From NCBI GenBank assembly GCA_900104565.1, contig LT629952.1:620001-684000 (forward strand): a DNA stretch of 64,000 bases. Direction: 5' to 3'. Of the stretch, positions 1-8,192 are shown in pieces. The notes below the pieces were generated by a model. The model was not told where the DNA came from and ran no database searches. It saw only the letters and a list, made by a program, of their open reading frames with translations. A program made the translations under genes and the position numbers. The stretch is from Ruminococcaceae bacterium Marseille-P2935. GTDB lineage: Bacteria > Bacillota > Clostridia > Oscillospirales > Ruminococcaceae. How positions within the stretch are numbered: the first letter of the stretch is position 1; every line of letters begins with the position of its first letter.

Positions 1-699
1 ACTGCGAGCATTCTGGAGGGAAATATCGTTATTCTGGTTGACAACTCGCCCTCTGCTATGATTTTACCAACTTCTCTGTTTGACTTTACCCAGGACACCA
101 ATGATTTTTATTTTCCGCCCTTGGTAGGTACCTATCTTCGTTTTATACGTACTATTGTTTTTTGGCTTACCCTTTTATTGACGCCTGTTTGGTATTTGCT
201 CATTCAAAATCCACAATATATTCCTTCATGGCTCAGTTTCATTCAGGTGGAAGAGCCTAACCAGGTACCAATCATCTTTCAGTTATTAATCATTGAATTT
301 GTTGTCGATGGGCTTAAATTAGCCTCTTTAAATACCCCTAGCGTACTCAGCAGCGCATTCAGTGTCGTAGGAGCCTTAATTTTAGGTGAATTTGCAATTA
401 AAGCACAATGGTTTGTGCCGGAAGTAGTTCTTTATATGGCGTTTGTATCCATCGCTAACTTTACCCAGCCCAGCTTTGAGCTTGGGTATGCATTAAAATT
501 CTTTCGAATTATCACCTTGATATTAACCGCAATTTTTAACCTTTGGGGGTTTATCTCCGGAATCGTTTTAATGATCGTTATCGCTGCAACTACCAAAACA
601 ATAACTGGCCGGAACTATCTCTATCCGATTATCCCTTTTAACGGTAGAGCTTTTTTGAATTTAATGCTTCGCCGCAGAATTAACCGTTTCAACAGCTAA
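1..699 (+). CDS. spoVAF: Spore germination/sporulation membrane protein, GerA family, SpoVAF-like (3' part)
   Basis: The frame is open from base 1, so the gene begins upstream of the window; 232 residues are visible. The family is the GerA-type A subunit / SpoVAF group of the spore inner membrane, which takes part in germinant sensing and ion or dipicolinic acid release. Visible hallmarks are the segment NIVILVDNSPSAMILPTS near the fragment start, then PPLVGTYLR, then at least four hydrophobic segments (VFWLTLLLTPVWYLL; FQLLIIEFVVDGLKL; VLSSAFSVVGALILG; a long stretch ending GIVLMIVIAA) and a basic C-terminus. The N-terminal soluble domain is missing from view. SpoVAF and GerAA/GerBA share this region, so the exact paralogue is an inference that the upstream sequence would settle. 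Confidence 0.8.
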   Translation, partial: TASILEGNIVILVDNSPSAMILPTSLFDFTQDTNDFYFPPLVGTYLRFIRTIVFWLTLLLTPVWYLLIQNPQYIPSWLSFIQVEEPNQVPIIFQLLIIEFVVDGLKLASLNTPSVLSSAFSVVGALILGEFAIKAQWFVPEVVLYMAFVSIANFTQPSFELGYALKFFRIITLILTAIFNLWGFISGIVLMIVIAATTKTITGRNYLYPIIPFNGRAFLNLMLRRRINRFNS

Positions 700-804
700 T
701 CAAAACCACGCGTTGAACGCGAGGTATGCACCAGCCCTGGAAGGGCATTTTACTGGCGCGCCTCTCAAGAGGCACCGAATAGGTTCGTCAACCGCATAAT
801 GTTT

Positions 805-832
805 ACAGGCCGCCGCTAAAGCGGCCTGTTTT
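805..832 (+). terminator. Strong hairpin followed by a T run
   Basis: ACAGGCCGC and GCGGCCTGT arms around a short loop, followed on the plus strand by TTTTT. It could terminate plus-strand transcripts coming from the sporulation gene. It also lies within the end region of the IS200-like element and abuts the transposase stop codon, so it may belong to the element. Confidence 0.6.
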
Positions 833-1302
833 TATGCCTTTGTATTCTTGCTACCCGTAAACGGGTCTATGTACTCTTTGATGGATGTTTGGTCTGCCAT
901 TATATCCTCTTGCAGTTGATTTTTGATATACTCCGCTATTGCAGTTTTATTACGTCCCACTGTGTCGACATAATAACCTCTGCACCAAAAGTGTCTACTC
1001 CCGTATTTATATTTCAGATTAGCATGTCTGTCGAATACCATCAGAGAGCTTTTACCTTTGAGAAAAACCATGAATTGTGCTGCGTTCAAACTTGGCGGAA
1101 TACTTACCAGCTTATGGATGTGGTCTGGGCATACTTCGGCTTCAATAATCTCAACATTCTTTTGCTTGCATAACTCTCTAAGTATTACTCCTATGTCTGC
1201 TTTTATCTTACCGTATATCTCTTTTCTCCGGTATTTTGGTGCAAAAACTATATGGTACTGGCATCTCCACTTGGAATGTGATAAACTTTCTTTGTCATTC
1301 AC
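832..1302 (-). CDS. tnpA: IS200-type transposase (Y1 tyrosine, HUH)
   Basis: A single-strand DNA transposase of the Y1 HUH class that cuts and rejoins transposon ends through a tyrosine. The N-terminus carries KWRCQYHIVFAPKYRRKEIYG, the family signature. The HUH pair is in CPDHIHKLVSIPP, and the likely nucleophile is the Tyr in AIAEYIKNQ. I place the start at the GTG at 1302 because AAAGGAGG lies 7 nt upstream and the protein then begins (V/M)NDKESLSHSKW as in relatives; a longer frame to 1347 has no such site. The product is about 156 residues, normal for a full-length enzyme, and appears intact. No tnpB is next to it. Confidence 0.9.
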   Translation of the reverse strand: MNDKESLSHSKWRCQYHIVFAPKYRRKEIYGKIKADIGVILRELCKQKNVEIIEAEVCPDHIHKLVSIPPSLNAAQFMVFLKGKSSLMVFDRHANLKYKYGSRHFWCRGYYVDTVGRNKTAIAEYIKNQLQEDIMADQTSIKEYIDPFTGSKNTKA

Positions 1303-1437
1303 GACAAAACCTCCTTTTGTTTTCTTTTGCGGTCGGCTAACCTGCATTTACTTTAACAAAAGGAGGTTTTCTTGTATCTAAAAATTTTTCCTCACCGGCA
1401 TAACCGGTGGTTTTTTAACGCTAAAGCTACAAAATAA

Positions 1438-1471
1438 GAAGAGGGTCCGCCATATATGGCGAACCCTCTTC
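1438..1471 (-). terminator. Rho-independent terminator
   Basis: Long near-perfect hairpin (GAAGAGGGT arm, loop region CCATATATGG) just downstream of the ADP-ribosylglycohydrolase stop, followed on the minus strand by TTATTTT. Confidence 0.7.
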
Positions 1472-1477
1472 AAAAGT

Positions 1478-2494
1478 TTAGTTAAACTTGCAAATATCTT
1501 TAGCCAGCTTAACCAGGTCGAACTTATTTACTTTTTGAATGGTATTCAAATAGGAAGGATCATAGGCATCTGCACCATTCAGTGCACCAGCCAAATAACC
1601 GGCCATAACTGCAACGGTATCGGTATCGTTTCCTACATTAACAGCCGAAAAAATTGTTTCCAGTGGGTGTCCGCCTGTAGAAACAAACAGCCCAAATGCA
1701 CAGGGTACGGCCTCAGATACATGCAGGCCGGCACCAATAACATCGCCCATTTCGAGCATTGCTTTTTCGTAATCGCCATAATATCTCAGACCAATTTCGG
1801 CAGCCAAAGCAATTCTCTTCTCAACAGAAGGCCCTGCCAGCCTATGTGCAAATGCCTGTGCCTTTTCAAACCCTTTTCTTGCACCATAAATACCAGCTTG
1901 CACTATATCCAATACAGTAGCATTTTCAACCAGGGCCTTACTTACAGCCGCAGCTACCGCACAACCGCCCGAAATAGCCAGGTCATTGTCGTGGGTTACC
2001 CGGATAATTGTAATTGCATCATCAATTGCTTTATCGACATTACCAGGATTAAACAGACCTACTGGCCCAATTTTCATACCAGAACCATTTGTGGCTTTCG
2101 CATTGTCACAGGATAAAAAGGCATATTTTTCCTCGACGGTCTCTCCTTTTAAACGCGCAATTCCTGCTCGAGTGGTGGGGCCAGCGTATTTGTCAAAATA
2201 CTCGGGATGGCTGGACCATTCCAAAACTGCTTTTTTGGCAGTTTCTTCATCAATTTTACCATTATTTTTTACAATCTCTAAAGCAGTGTAGTATGCAAGG
2301 CTAAAGTCGTCAGTAACAAAGCCAGCTTCTGCACCTCTCGCAAAAGTGTCTTCAGGAGCTTGTTTGAATTCGCGTACATAATCGCCGAAATACTCCTTAA
2401 TTAATGCAGGGGTTCTTGTCTCGGTTGCGGCACCCATAGCATCGCCAATTGCACCAGCCAGCAGGGAGCCTAGTACCTTGTTTTCCAGATTCAT
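1478..2494 (-). CDS. ADP-ribosylglycohydrolase family protein
   Basis: 338 residues, full length for the DraG/ADP-ribosylhydrolase fold, a cytosolic all-helical enzyme with two Mg/Mn ions that removes ADP-ribose from proteins or small molecules. Metal-site motifs are visible: GDAMG at residues 17-21, TDDFS near 61-65, and GNDTDTVA near 288-295 close to the C-terminus. The usual TDDT is TDDF here, so one metal ligand may differ. AAGGAGAGG lies upstream of the ATG. It is monocistronic, between the IS200-like element and a divergently transcribed thioesterase, with its own terminator. The substrate cannot be read from the sequence; nothing nearby suggests nitrogenase control. Confidence 0.88.
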   Translation of the reverse strand: MNLENKVLGSLLAGAIGDAMGAATETRTPALIKEYFGDYVREFKQAPEDTFARGAEAGFVTDDFSLAYYTALEIVKNNGKIDEETAKKAVLEWSSHPEYFDKYAGPTTRAGIARLKGETVEEKYAFLSCDNAKATNGSGMKIGPVGLFNPGNVDKAIDDAITIIRVTHDNDLAISGGCAVAAAVSKALVENATVLDIVQAGIYGARKGFEKAQAFAHRLAGPSVEKRIALAAEIGLRYYGDYEKAMLEMGDVIGAGLHVSEAVPCAFGLFVSTGGHPLETIFSAVNVGNDTDTVAVMAGYLAGALNGADAYDPSYLNTIQKVNKFDLVKLAKDICKFN

Positions 2495-2760
2495 GAATTC
2501 CTCTCCTTTTCCTATATTTTATATACAATAAAAGTTGTATCTAAATATGTATTATTACTTTTCTTCATCTTACCATATTTCCCAACATATGTCTGCCCGA
2601 AATTTTAAATAACGGACGCGTAATTTTTGGTCTTTTGTCACAAAGCTTTACAGTATGCTAGGAAACCGTTTCAAAGTGATGTATAATAAAATAAAAATTA
2701 GCCAAATAGAAGTTTCCATAAATTTTAAAAATAGGTCTTTATATGGAAAGGATAGGTTCT

Positions 2761-3240
2761 ATGGAAGAATTACAACCTAAAACAGTATCTCAATCCAGAA
2801 CTGAGCAGGTTCAAATTGTAATGCCCGAGCATATAAACGGTTATGACCGCCTATTTGGCGGTAAACTGGTCGAGTGGATTGACATTGTGGCCGGTGTGGT
2901 CGCACGGCGACATTCTAACCGGAATATCACCACTGTTTCAATTGACAATCTACACTTTAAAGCGGCCGCCCACGTAAACAATACCGTTGTTCTGATTGGG
3001 CAGATTACTCATGTGGGCAATACTTCTATGGAGGTCCGGGTAGATACCTTTGTAGAATCCTTATGCGGAGAAAAAAAATTGGTTAACCGGGCTTACCTGG
3101 TAATGGTAGCTTTAAATGATGAAGAGCGTCCCACAAAGGTTCCGTCTTTAATTATAGAAACTGAGGAGGAACGGTTGGAATGGGAAGCTGGCGCAAAGCG
3201 TAGTGCGCTGCGAAAACAACGAAGCATAGAGGCTTATTAA
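2761..3240 (+). CDS. Acyl-CoA thioesterase (hotdog fold, YciA/YkhA type)
   Basis: About 159 residues forming one hotdog domain that hydrolyses acyl-CoA thioesters. The family pattern MPEHINGYDRLFGGKLVEWID is near the N-terminus, followed by VSIDNLHFKAAAHVN and the long beta-sheet segment through RAYLVMVALND. I choose the ATG at 2761 because AAAGGA lies 9 nt upstream; an in-frame ATG at 2743 has only a poor site. The basic C-terminal tail (RSALRKQR) is common in this subgroup. It is monocistronic, with a strong terminator directly downstream. Confidence 0.85.
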   Translation: MEELQPKTVSQSRTEQVQIVMPEHINGYDRLFGGKLVEWIDIVAGVVARRHSNRNITTVSIDNLHFKAAAHVNNTVVLIGQITHVGNTSMEVRVDTFVESLCGEKKLVNRAYLVMVALNDEERPTKVPSLIIETEEERLEWEAGAKRSALRKQRSIEAY

Positions 3241-3241
3241 A

Positions 3242-3280
3242 AAGCAGTGAGCAGAATAATTTCTGCTCACTGCTTTTTTC
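3242..3280 (+). terminator. Rho-independent terminator
   Basis: AGCAGTGAGCAGA and TCTGCTCACTGCT arms followed by TTTTTT, immediately after the thioesterase stop codon. Confidence 0.9.
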
Positions 3281-3512
3281 TGTTAGGAATAATATGGTAA
3301 AAAAAGCCCATAATCCCCTCAGGAAGATATTGTTTTGGAATTTCTGTTTCAAAATAATTATTTTCGTACTTGCCCTCAGCTGTACATTTTAAAACAGAGA
3401 AATGAAATCTTTTAAAGAATAAAATATATATTCCCATAACAATAAAAGTCAAGGGTACATTTGGTTTAATTGTATTTTTGCCGACACCAAGCGGCGGAGA
3501 GGATCATTCATT

Positions 3513-3923
3513 ATGGAATACCAATACGACTTAAATTATAATTGGGAGGTTTTCCCTGAGTTTTCCGCCAATTTGCTGCGTTGCCGAACTCCAGCCCCAA
3601 CAGGTTTTACCCAAGCGCTGCCTATACGCTCTGCTTTGTCTCAGGATTCTGAACACACACAGTCAATCAGTATGAAAAAATCAATCTATCTGCCCAAGCT
3701 CAGCCGAAATCAACGTCTATTTTTAAAAATTGCTGGTGAGTATAGCTTATGCGATGTTTATTTGGGCCATGCGTTAATCTTATGTTCTACCTGCCCATAT
3801 CTTTTTCAGGAGATTACTCCATTCTGGGATTTTGGTGAAAAGCAGAATCTAGTGGTTCAGCTTTCCAGTACACAGGGACAGCCGATTGCATTATTGCAGG
3901 CAGCACTTTGTATCACCCTCTAA
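3513..3923 (+). CDS. Hypothetical protein
   Basis: 136 residues with no family I recognise. A purine-rich GGAGAGG lies 10 nt or more upstream of the ATG, so translation is plausible but spacing is loose. There is no signal peptide or clear membrane segment. The C-terminal half is rich in Leu and Cys (ALILCSTCPYLF) and ends ALLQAALCITL. Its stop codon overlaps the stop of the convergent polysaccharide deacetylase by a few bases. It could be a lineage-specific protein or a chance frame; codon-bias scoring and conservation in relatives would decide. Confidence 0.45.
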   Translation: MEYQYDLNYNWEVFPEFSANLLRCRTPAPTGFTQALPIRSALSQDSEHTQSISMKKSIYLPKLSRNQRLFLKIAGEYSLCDVYLGHALILCSTCPYLFQEITPFWDFGEKQNLVVQLSSTQGQPIALLQAALCITL

Positions 3924-4777
3924 TTTTGGCAAATAGAATAAAACTGAATGGGCTTCACTTCTTCGGTAAGGCGTTCAAACCGATACCCCTGCTTTTTCAG
4001 TTCCTGAATCACTCTGTTTACTGCTTCCGGGGTTGTTTTGCATAGCGGTGCGTCATGGCAAAGAATAACCACGCTGTCCTTTCCCTTAGCACCCTTCAGC
4101 ATATTGTGCACAAGTGTATCAACGGGTGTCACGGTGGATTTATCATCACCCGACACCACATTCCAATCATAGTAAACATACCCGCGCCGTGTCAGCTCTG
4201 ACACAATTGCTTTTCGAACACTTTTGGAAGGACATATTGAATTGGCGCTTCCACCGGGAAAACGAAAAATTTTAGGGTTTACCCCTGTGCGGTCCCGAAT
4301 AAATTCGTCAATTTTATTAAAATCCTCTAGGTAACTGTCCATAGACCGGTAAATTTTTTTATATACATGGGTATAAGTATGAATACCAATGGTATGACCT
4401 TCATCCACAATTCTTTTTAAGGTAGAAACAGATTCTTCATCTTCTTTTCCAATGACAAAAAATGTTGCTTTTACATCATTCTCTTTCAACACATCCAAAA
4501 TTTTAGGGGTGTTTTTGCTTGGCCCATCATCAAAGGTCAGGTAAACTGTTTTAGACTTCATATCAATAAAATCATGATTGGTTTCCACATACATTTCCGG
4601 ATAAGGATCTTCTTGCACCACCTGTGTTGCCTGTGCCGCCAGCCTTACACAAGTACCTGCAATCACTCCGATGCAAACTGTACCTAATAGTAGTACCTGC
4701 ACCTTTTTGTTTATTTGAAATACCTTATAAATAAAGTTCACCCCCAAAACAGCAGCTGATTGACCACCCAACCCCAT
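3920..4777 (-). CDS. Membrane-anchored polysaccharide deacetylase (CE4, PdaA-like)
   Basis: An extracytoplasmic carbohydrate esterase family 4 enzyme that probably de-N-acetylates peptidoglycan or a related glycan. All five NodB motifs can be seen (numbering from the 4777 start): TFDDGPS at about 81-87 (catalytic Asp and metal Asp), HTIGIHTYTH with metal His near 133 and 137, RFPGG near 172, DWNVVSGDD, and ILCHD. One N-terminal membrane segment (VQVLLLGTVCIGVIAGT, about 27-43) acts as an uncleaved anchor. I favour the internal ATG at 4777 because GGTGG lies 10 nt before it; the longer frame starting at 4816 has no ribosome site. In spore formers such enzymes make muramic-lactam in cortex, but that role is an inference. 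Confidence 0.87.
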   Translation of the reverse strand: MGLGGQSAAVLGVNFIYKVFQINKKVQVLLLGTVCIGVIAGTCVRLAAQATQVVQEDPYPEMYVETNHDFIDMKSKTVYLTFDDGPSKNTPKILDVLKENDVKATFFVIGKEDEESVSTLKRIVDEGHTIGIHTYTHVYKKIYRSMDSYLEDFNKIDEFIRDRTGVNPKIFRFPGGSANSICPSKSVRKAIVSELTRRGYVYYDWNVVSGDDKSTVTPVDTLVHNMLKGAKGKDSVVILCHDAPLCKTTPEAVNRVIQELKKQGYRFERLTEEVKPIQFYSICQN

Positions 4778-5093
4778 AGTATGAATACCACCGTTAATTA
4801 AGCAGTATAAAACCATCTATTCTTATTTACAAAACAAAATGTAAAAACTCCATGTTGTAATTAAAATATATTGCTGCCGCTTGTTACAATTATATTGCAG
4901 CCTCCCTGTAATTTATACGTAAAGGAACTGATGCTGCGTTAAACCAATTATTCAAAATATTATATACTTTCCTAATAAATATTAACCTATACCGGCGCAA
5001 ACTGCCTGATAACCGGTTATTGATACCGAAGCATTTTCTTCAGTATGAAAATCCCTGCCTAAAAACGCTGTATTCATTAAAATTACCTGCATA
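4778..5093. other. Intergenic region without a recognised gene
   Basis: AT-rich spacer upstream of the deacetylase, containing its presumed promoter. No open frame with a ribosome site and no RNA family was recognised. Confidence 0.5.
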
Positions 5094-5136
5094 AAAAGAG
5101 CACCAAAAAGAAGCGAATCTTTTTGGTGCTCTTTTC
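5094..5136. terminator. Bidirectional terminator after the nicotinate-salvage operon
   Basis: AAAAGAGCACCAAAAAG and its exact reverse complement flank an 8-nt loop, so either strand ends in a T run. It sits about 70 nt downstream of the pncB stop. Confidence 0.85.
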
Positions 5137-5202
5137 AAATTCATTTAAAACTGAAACAAATAAGCAATCACACAAGGTGTTGGCAATATTACAGCAATTG
5201 TT

Positions 5203-6660
5203 TTATACACCCACCCTCATTAACAGCTGCTGCTTAATATTCCAAAGCTTTTCCGAAAGGTCTACATAATAGCGGTGCGGATATTCAAAACGTTTCATCT
5301 CTTCCCAAAGCAAATCAACCTGTTCTTTGCAATAACTGCGAATCTCGGTTAATTCAGGGCACTGGTACACACATTCGCCTTTAACAAAAATTGGCTTCAG
5401 CACCTCTTCAGCAGTATAATTGGTCAAGGTTTTCTTCTTCCAGATGGCCAGCGGGTCAAAAATAGTAATAGGTTGGCTTTCGTCTATCTTTTCATCATGC
5501 AGCGTAATGTAGTCAGCAACAGCCTGGCCGTTTTCTTTGCTGTAAAAACGCCAAAGCTTTTTAAAATGCGGGGTCGTAATTTTATCAATGCTCTCGCTGA
5601 TTTTAATTTTCGGAACCAGCTCACCCTTTTCGTCCTCCACTGCCGTCAGCTTATAAACCCCGCCGAATACCGGGGCTGATTTAGAGGTGATTAGGTTTTC
5701 ACCCACTCCAAAAGAATCCACCTTTGCATCCTGCAAAATTAAGTCACGGATAATATACTCATCCAGCGAATTAGACGCTACAATTTTTACATCCTGATAA
5801 CCGGCAGCATCCAGCATTTTACGTGCTTTTTTAGAAAGATAAGCAATATCGCCGCTATCAATGCGAATTCCTTTGGGCCGGTACCCCGCAGGTACTACCA
5901 CCTCGTCAAACACCCTGATTGCATTTGGAACACCGCTTTCCAGACAATTATAGGTATCAACCAGCAAGGTGCATTCATTTGGATAAAGCTCTGCATAGCG
6001 GCGGAAGGACTCATATTCCGAATCAAACATCTGCACCCAGCTGTGTGCCATGGTTCCCATCGCAGGAATTCCATAAATACGGTCCGAAAGTACGCACGCC
6101 GTGCCGCTGCAACCACCAATATACGCGGCCCTTGCCCCAAGAACAGCGGCGTCGTACCCCTGTGCACGCCGGGAGCCAAATTCAAATACCGGGCGGCCTT
6201 CTGCCGCTCGGATTATACGGTTGGTTTTAGTCGCTACCATCGACTGGTGATTAATGGTTAAAAGTACCATAGTCTCTACCAGCTGCGCCTGGATCATAGG
6301 ACCTTTCACAATAACAATAGGTTCGTTTGGAAAAATAGGCGTTCCCTCTTTGGGCGCCCAAATATCACATTCAAATTTGAAGTGCTCCAAATAATATAAA
6401 AATTCTTCACAGAACATCTTCTTTTCCCGCAGATATTCAATATCCTCCGGAGAAAACTTAAGGTTTTTAATATAATCAATCAGCTGTTCCAGGCCTGCAA
6501 AAATAGCAAAGCCTCCCCCATCCGGTACCTTGCGGAAAAACATATCGAAAACGGCCACCCTGTCCTGATAACCGTATTTAAAGTACCCGTTAGACATAGT
6601 TAGCTCATAAAAATCGACCAGCATAGTAAGATTACGTTCTTTGGTAAAATCAATTCCCAT
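5203..6660 (-). CDS. pncB: Nicotinate phosphoribosyltransferase
   Basis: 485 residues, full length. It converts nicotinate and PRPP to nicotinate mononucleotide, the first step of the Preiss-Handler route to NAD. Signatures include the N-terminal LTMLVDFYELTMSNGYF, FEFGSRRAQG near 160-168, the conserved His in GTMAHSWVQ near residue 206 (the phosphorylated His of the ATP-coupled enzyme), and LLVDTYN and IRIDSGD for PRPP/substrate contact. The start has GAAGGTG 5-6 nt upstream. It follows the nicotinamidase-like gene by 16 nt and is the last gene of the operon, giving a compact nicotinamide to nicotinate to NaMN salvage route. Confidence 0.95.
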   Translation of the reverse strand: MGIDFTKERNLTMLVDFYELTMSNGYFKYGYQDRVAVFDMFFRKVPDGGGFAIFAGLEQLIDYIKNLKFSPEDIEYLREKKMFCEEFLYYLEHFKFECDIWAPKEGTPIFPNEPIVIVKGPMIQAQLVETMVLLTINHQSMVATKTNRIIRAAEGRPVFEFGSRRAQGYDAAVLGARAAYIGGCSGTACVLSDRIYGIPAMGTMAHSWVQMFDSEYESFRRYAELYPNECTLLVDTYNCLESGVPNAIRVFDEVVVPAGYRPKGIRIDSGDIAYLSKKARKMLDAAGYQDVKIVASNSLDEYIIRDLILQDAKVDSFGVGENLITSKSAPVFGGVYKLTAVEDEKGELVPKIKISESIDKITTPHFKKLWRFYSKENGQAVADYITLHDEKIDESQPITIFDPLAIWKKKTLTNYTAEEVLKPIFVKGECVYQCPELTEIRSYCKEQVDLLWEEMKRFEYPHRYYVDLSEKLWNIKQQLLMRVGV

Positions 6661-6676
6661 TTTTTACACCTTCGTT

Positions 6677-7339
6677 TTAAAATTTCAGCGAAACAATTTC
6701 TACTCCGTTTTGGGTCATGCTGTGTAAAAACACTGCATTCATCAGGTCCGCGTTATGCCATGGGGCATCGTAAGTTTCTACTAAATTGATTGGTACAATG
6801 ACTCTGGCCGAACGGTTATGTTCGTTAAGCCAGGCTTTTATAGACAATGCCAGCTGATAAATACAAATGTCGGTACAGCAGCCAGTTATTAAAAAGCAAC
6901 TGTATCCTTCCGCCACAATTTTATCTGCCCCGGCAAACATCCCATTGGTAGAATTTTTATAGAGTATTGATTCAGGTGGAATCTCCAGTTCTTCTGCAAG
7001 CTTCCACTCCTCTGTGCCTTCCATACAGTGGGGCGGGTAACTGGTTAGCTCTAACGATTCAGCAGAATGCCGGTCTGATATACCAATTACCCTTATCCCA
7101 TTCTGATTGCAACAGCGAATTAATCTGGCAGTTTCGGACAAAGTGGCCTCAATACGGCTGGAATATAGCGCCCCGCTTTTGGCAAACCCATTGTTCATGT
7201 CAACTGAAAACAAAACCGTTTTGGCTGCATTCAACTGGTCAATGCTTAAGTTTGGTGCAGCATTTACTGTTTCCAGCGCACTGGTTAACCCGTCAAATGC
7301 CCGCGTCAGATAAATTTTTTCATCTAAAATTTCTTGCAT
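6677..7339 (-). CDS. pncA: Isochorismatase-family hydrolase, probable nicotinamidase
   Basis: 220 residues. The cysteine-hydrolase triad is visible: Asp47 in LFSVDMNNGF, Lys128 in ILYKNSTNG, and Cys159 in GCCTDIC. The family covers nicotinamidases, isochorismatases and related amidases. Operon position 16 nt upstream of pncB strongly suggests nicotinamide deamidation to nicotinate; the enzymatic assignment is therefore partly from context. The N-terminal 40 residues are longer than in the shortest nicotinamidases, as in a clostridial subgroup. GAAGGGAG lies at a good distance before the ATG. Confidence 0.8.
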   Translation of the reverse strand: MQEILDEKIYLTRAFDGLTSALETVNAAPNLSIDQLNAAKTVLFSVDMNNGFAKSGALYSSRIEATLSETARLIRCCNQNGIRVIGISDRHSAESLELTSYPPHCMEGTEEWKLAEELEIPPESILYKNSTNGMFAGADKIVAEGYSCFLITGCCTDICIYQLALSIKAWLNEHNRSARVIVPINLVETYDAPWHNADLMNAVFLHSMTQNGVEIVSLKF

Positions 7340-7365
7340 GGCAATTTACTCCCTTCTGCTGATAT

Positions 7366-7935
7366 CTACTTTGATTCAACGGATACCGCCTCACCCACCA
7401 ATATTTTAATTGGCTCATTTAATATTCCCAAAAGTTCCAGTGTCATAGGGTCATAGGCTAAAAAAGATGCTGTTACCGCATAGGCGCCATCTTCTAAAGC
7501 AATATTCAAATCGGCGGTTTGAATATATTGATTTGGTTTTATGTAACCAGAACGATAAATTACTTCGCCAGTATCCCGTTCTAATTCCACTGCTATCAGG
7601 CAGGAATTTACCCCTGGGTTTTCAACCATAATATTGCCCTGTTTGCCGCCTGTCGCAAACTGGGGATTAGCATTAATACGGTAGGTTAAAACATTGGGGG
7701 GATTGGCCTCTTCCTGTCCGGTCTGCTTCAGCATGGGGCCATCCTGTACATTAGGGTCCAGCTTTTCTTGTGCCTCAGCCGCCACGGTAATAGGGTCTTT
7801 TATGGCTTTAGGCCCACTGGTTTTGTTTAAATAAGATGCAGCCAAGCCAATAACAACCGCTATGGCCACTGCGCCCATAATAATTGCTAAGGTAATTAAA
7901 TTGTTTTTCCTCTGAATTTCTTGTTGTAATCTCAT
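7366..7935 (-). CDS. Membrane-anchored protein of unknown function
   Basis: 189 residues: a short basic cytoplasmic tail (MRLQQEIQRKN), one membrane segment at about residues 13-34 (LITLAIIMGAVAIAVVIGLA), then an external domain of about 150 residues. The external part looks beta-rich (GNIMVENPGVNSCLIAVELERDTGEVIYRSGYI) and resembles an immunoglobulin-like extracellular fold, but I recognise no named family. It is the first gene of the transcript leading to the nicotinamidase and pncB genes (26-nt gap), so it may be co-expressed with them; a functional tie to NAD salvage is not shown. Confidence 0.65.
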   Translation of the reverse strand: MRLQQEIQRKNNLITLAIIMGAVAIAVVIGLAASYLNKTSGPKAIKDPITVAAEAQEKLDPNVQDGPMLKQTGQEEANPPNVLTYRINANPQFATGGKQGNIMVENPGVNSCLIAVELERDTGEVIYRSGYIKPNQYIQTADLNIALEDGAYAVTASFLAYDPMTLELLGILNEPIKILVGEAVSVESK

Positions 7936-7995
7936 CTGTCAAAATCCTTGTCTTTTGATTTGGTGACATGTACAGCATATTTGTTTCTTTTCGCG

Positions 7996-8013
7996 TGCAG
8001 GTGATCACCTGCA
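7996..8013. promoter_or_regulatory. Perfect 18-bp palindrome upstream of the nicotinate-salvage operon
   Basis: TGCAGGTGATCACCTGCA is its own reverse complement and lies about 60 nt upstream of the first gene of the minus-strand operon, a usual place for an operator. No repressor gene is adjacent; the cognate factor is unknown. Confidence 0.4.
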
Positions 8014-8192
8014 TGCACTTGCTGCCGCTATGTATTCTTAAAAGAAGAAAAGTATTATTTTTGTACAGGCATATTTTGAAATAATTATACAACATTCCTT
8101 TTTCAGATACAATGCTTCTATCAGACTCTACCGCAAAAAGTAAAGCTGTGGTACAATAACACTATTAAAAAGCAAAGGACGGTCCCGCAAAA

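Larger units (their letters stand above)
702..1418 (-). mobile_element. IS200-like insertion sequence
   Basis: A single-gene IS200/IS605-family element. It has a lone Y1 transposase gene on the minus strand and a subterminal imperfect palindrome at each side: about 706-724 (CGCG/CGCG arms) and about 1393-1411 (accggcataaccggtgg). There are no inverted terminal repeats and no visible target duplication, as expected for this family, so the exact ends are estimated. It lies directly after the spoVAF-like stop codon and does not disrupt a recognisable gene. Confidence 0.75.
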
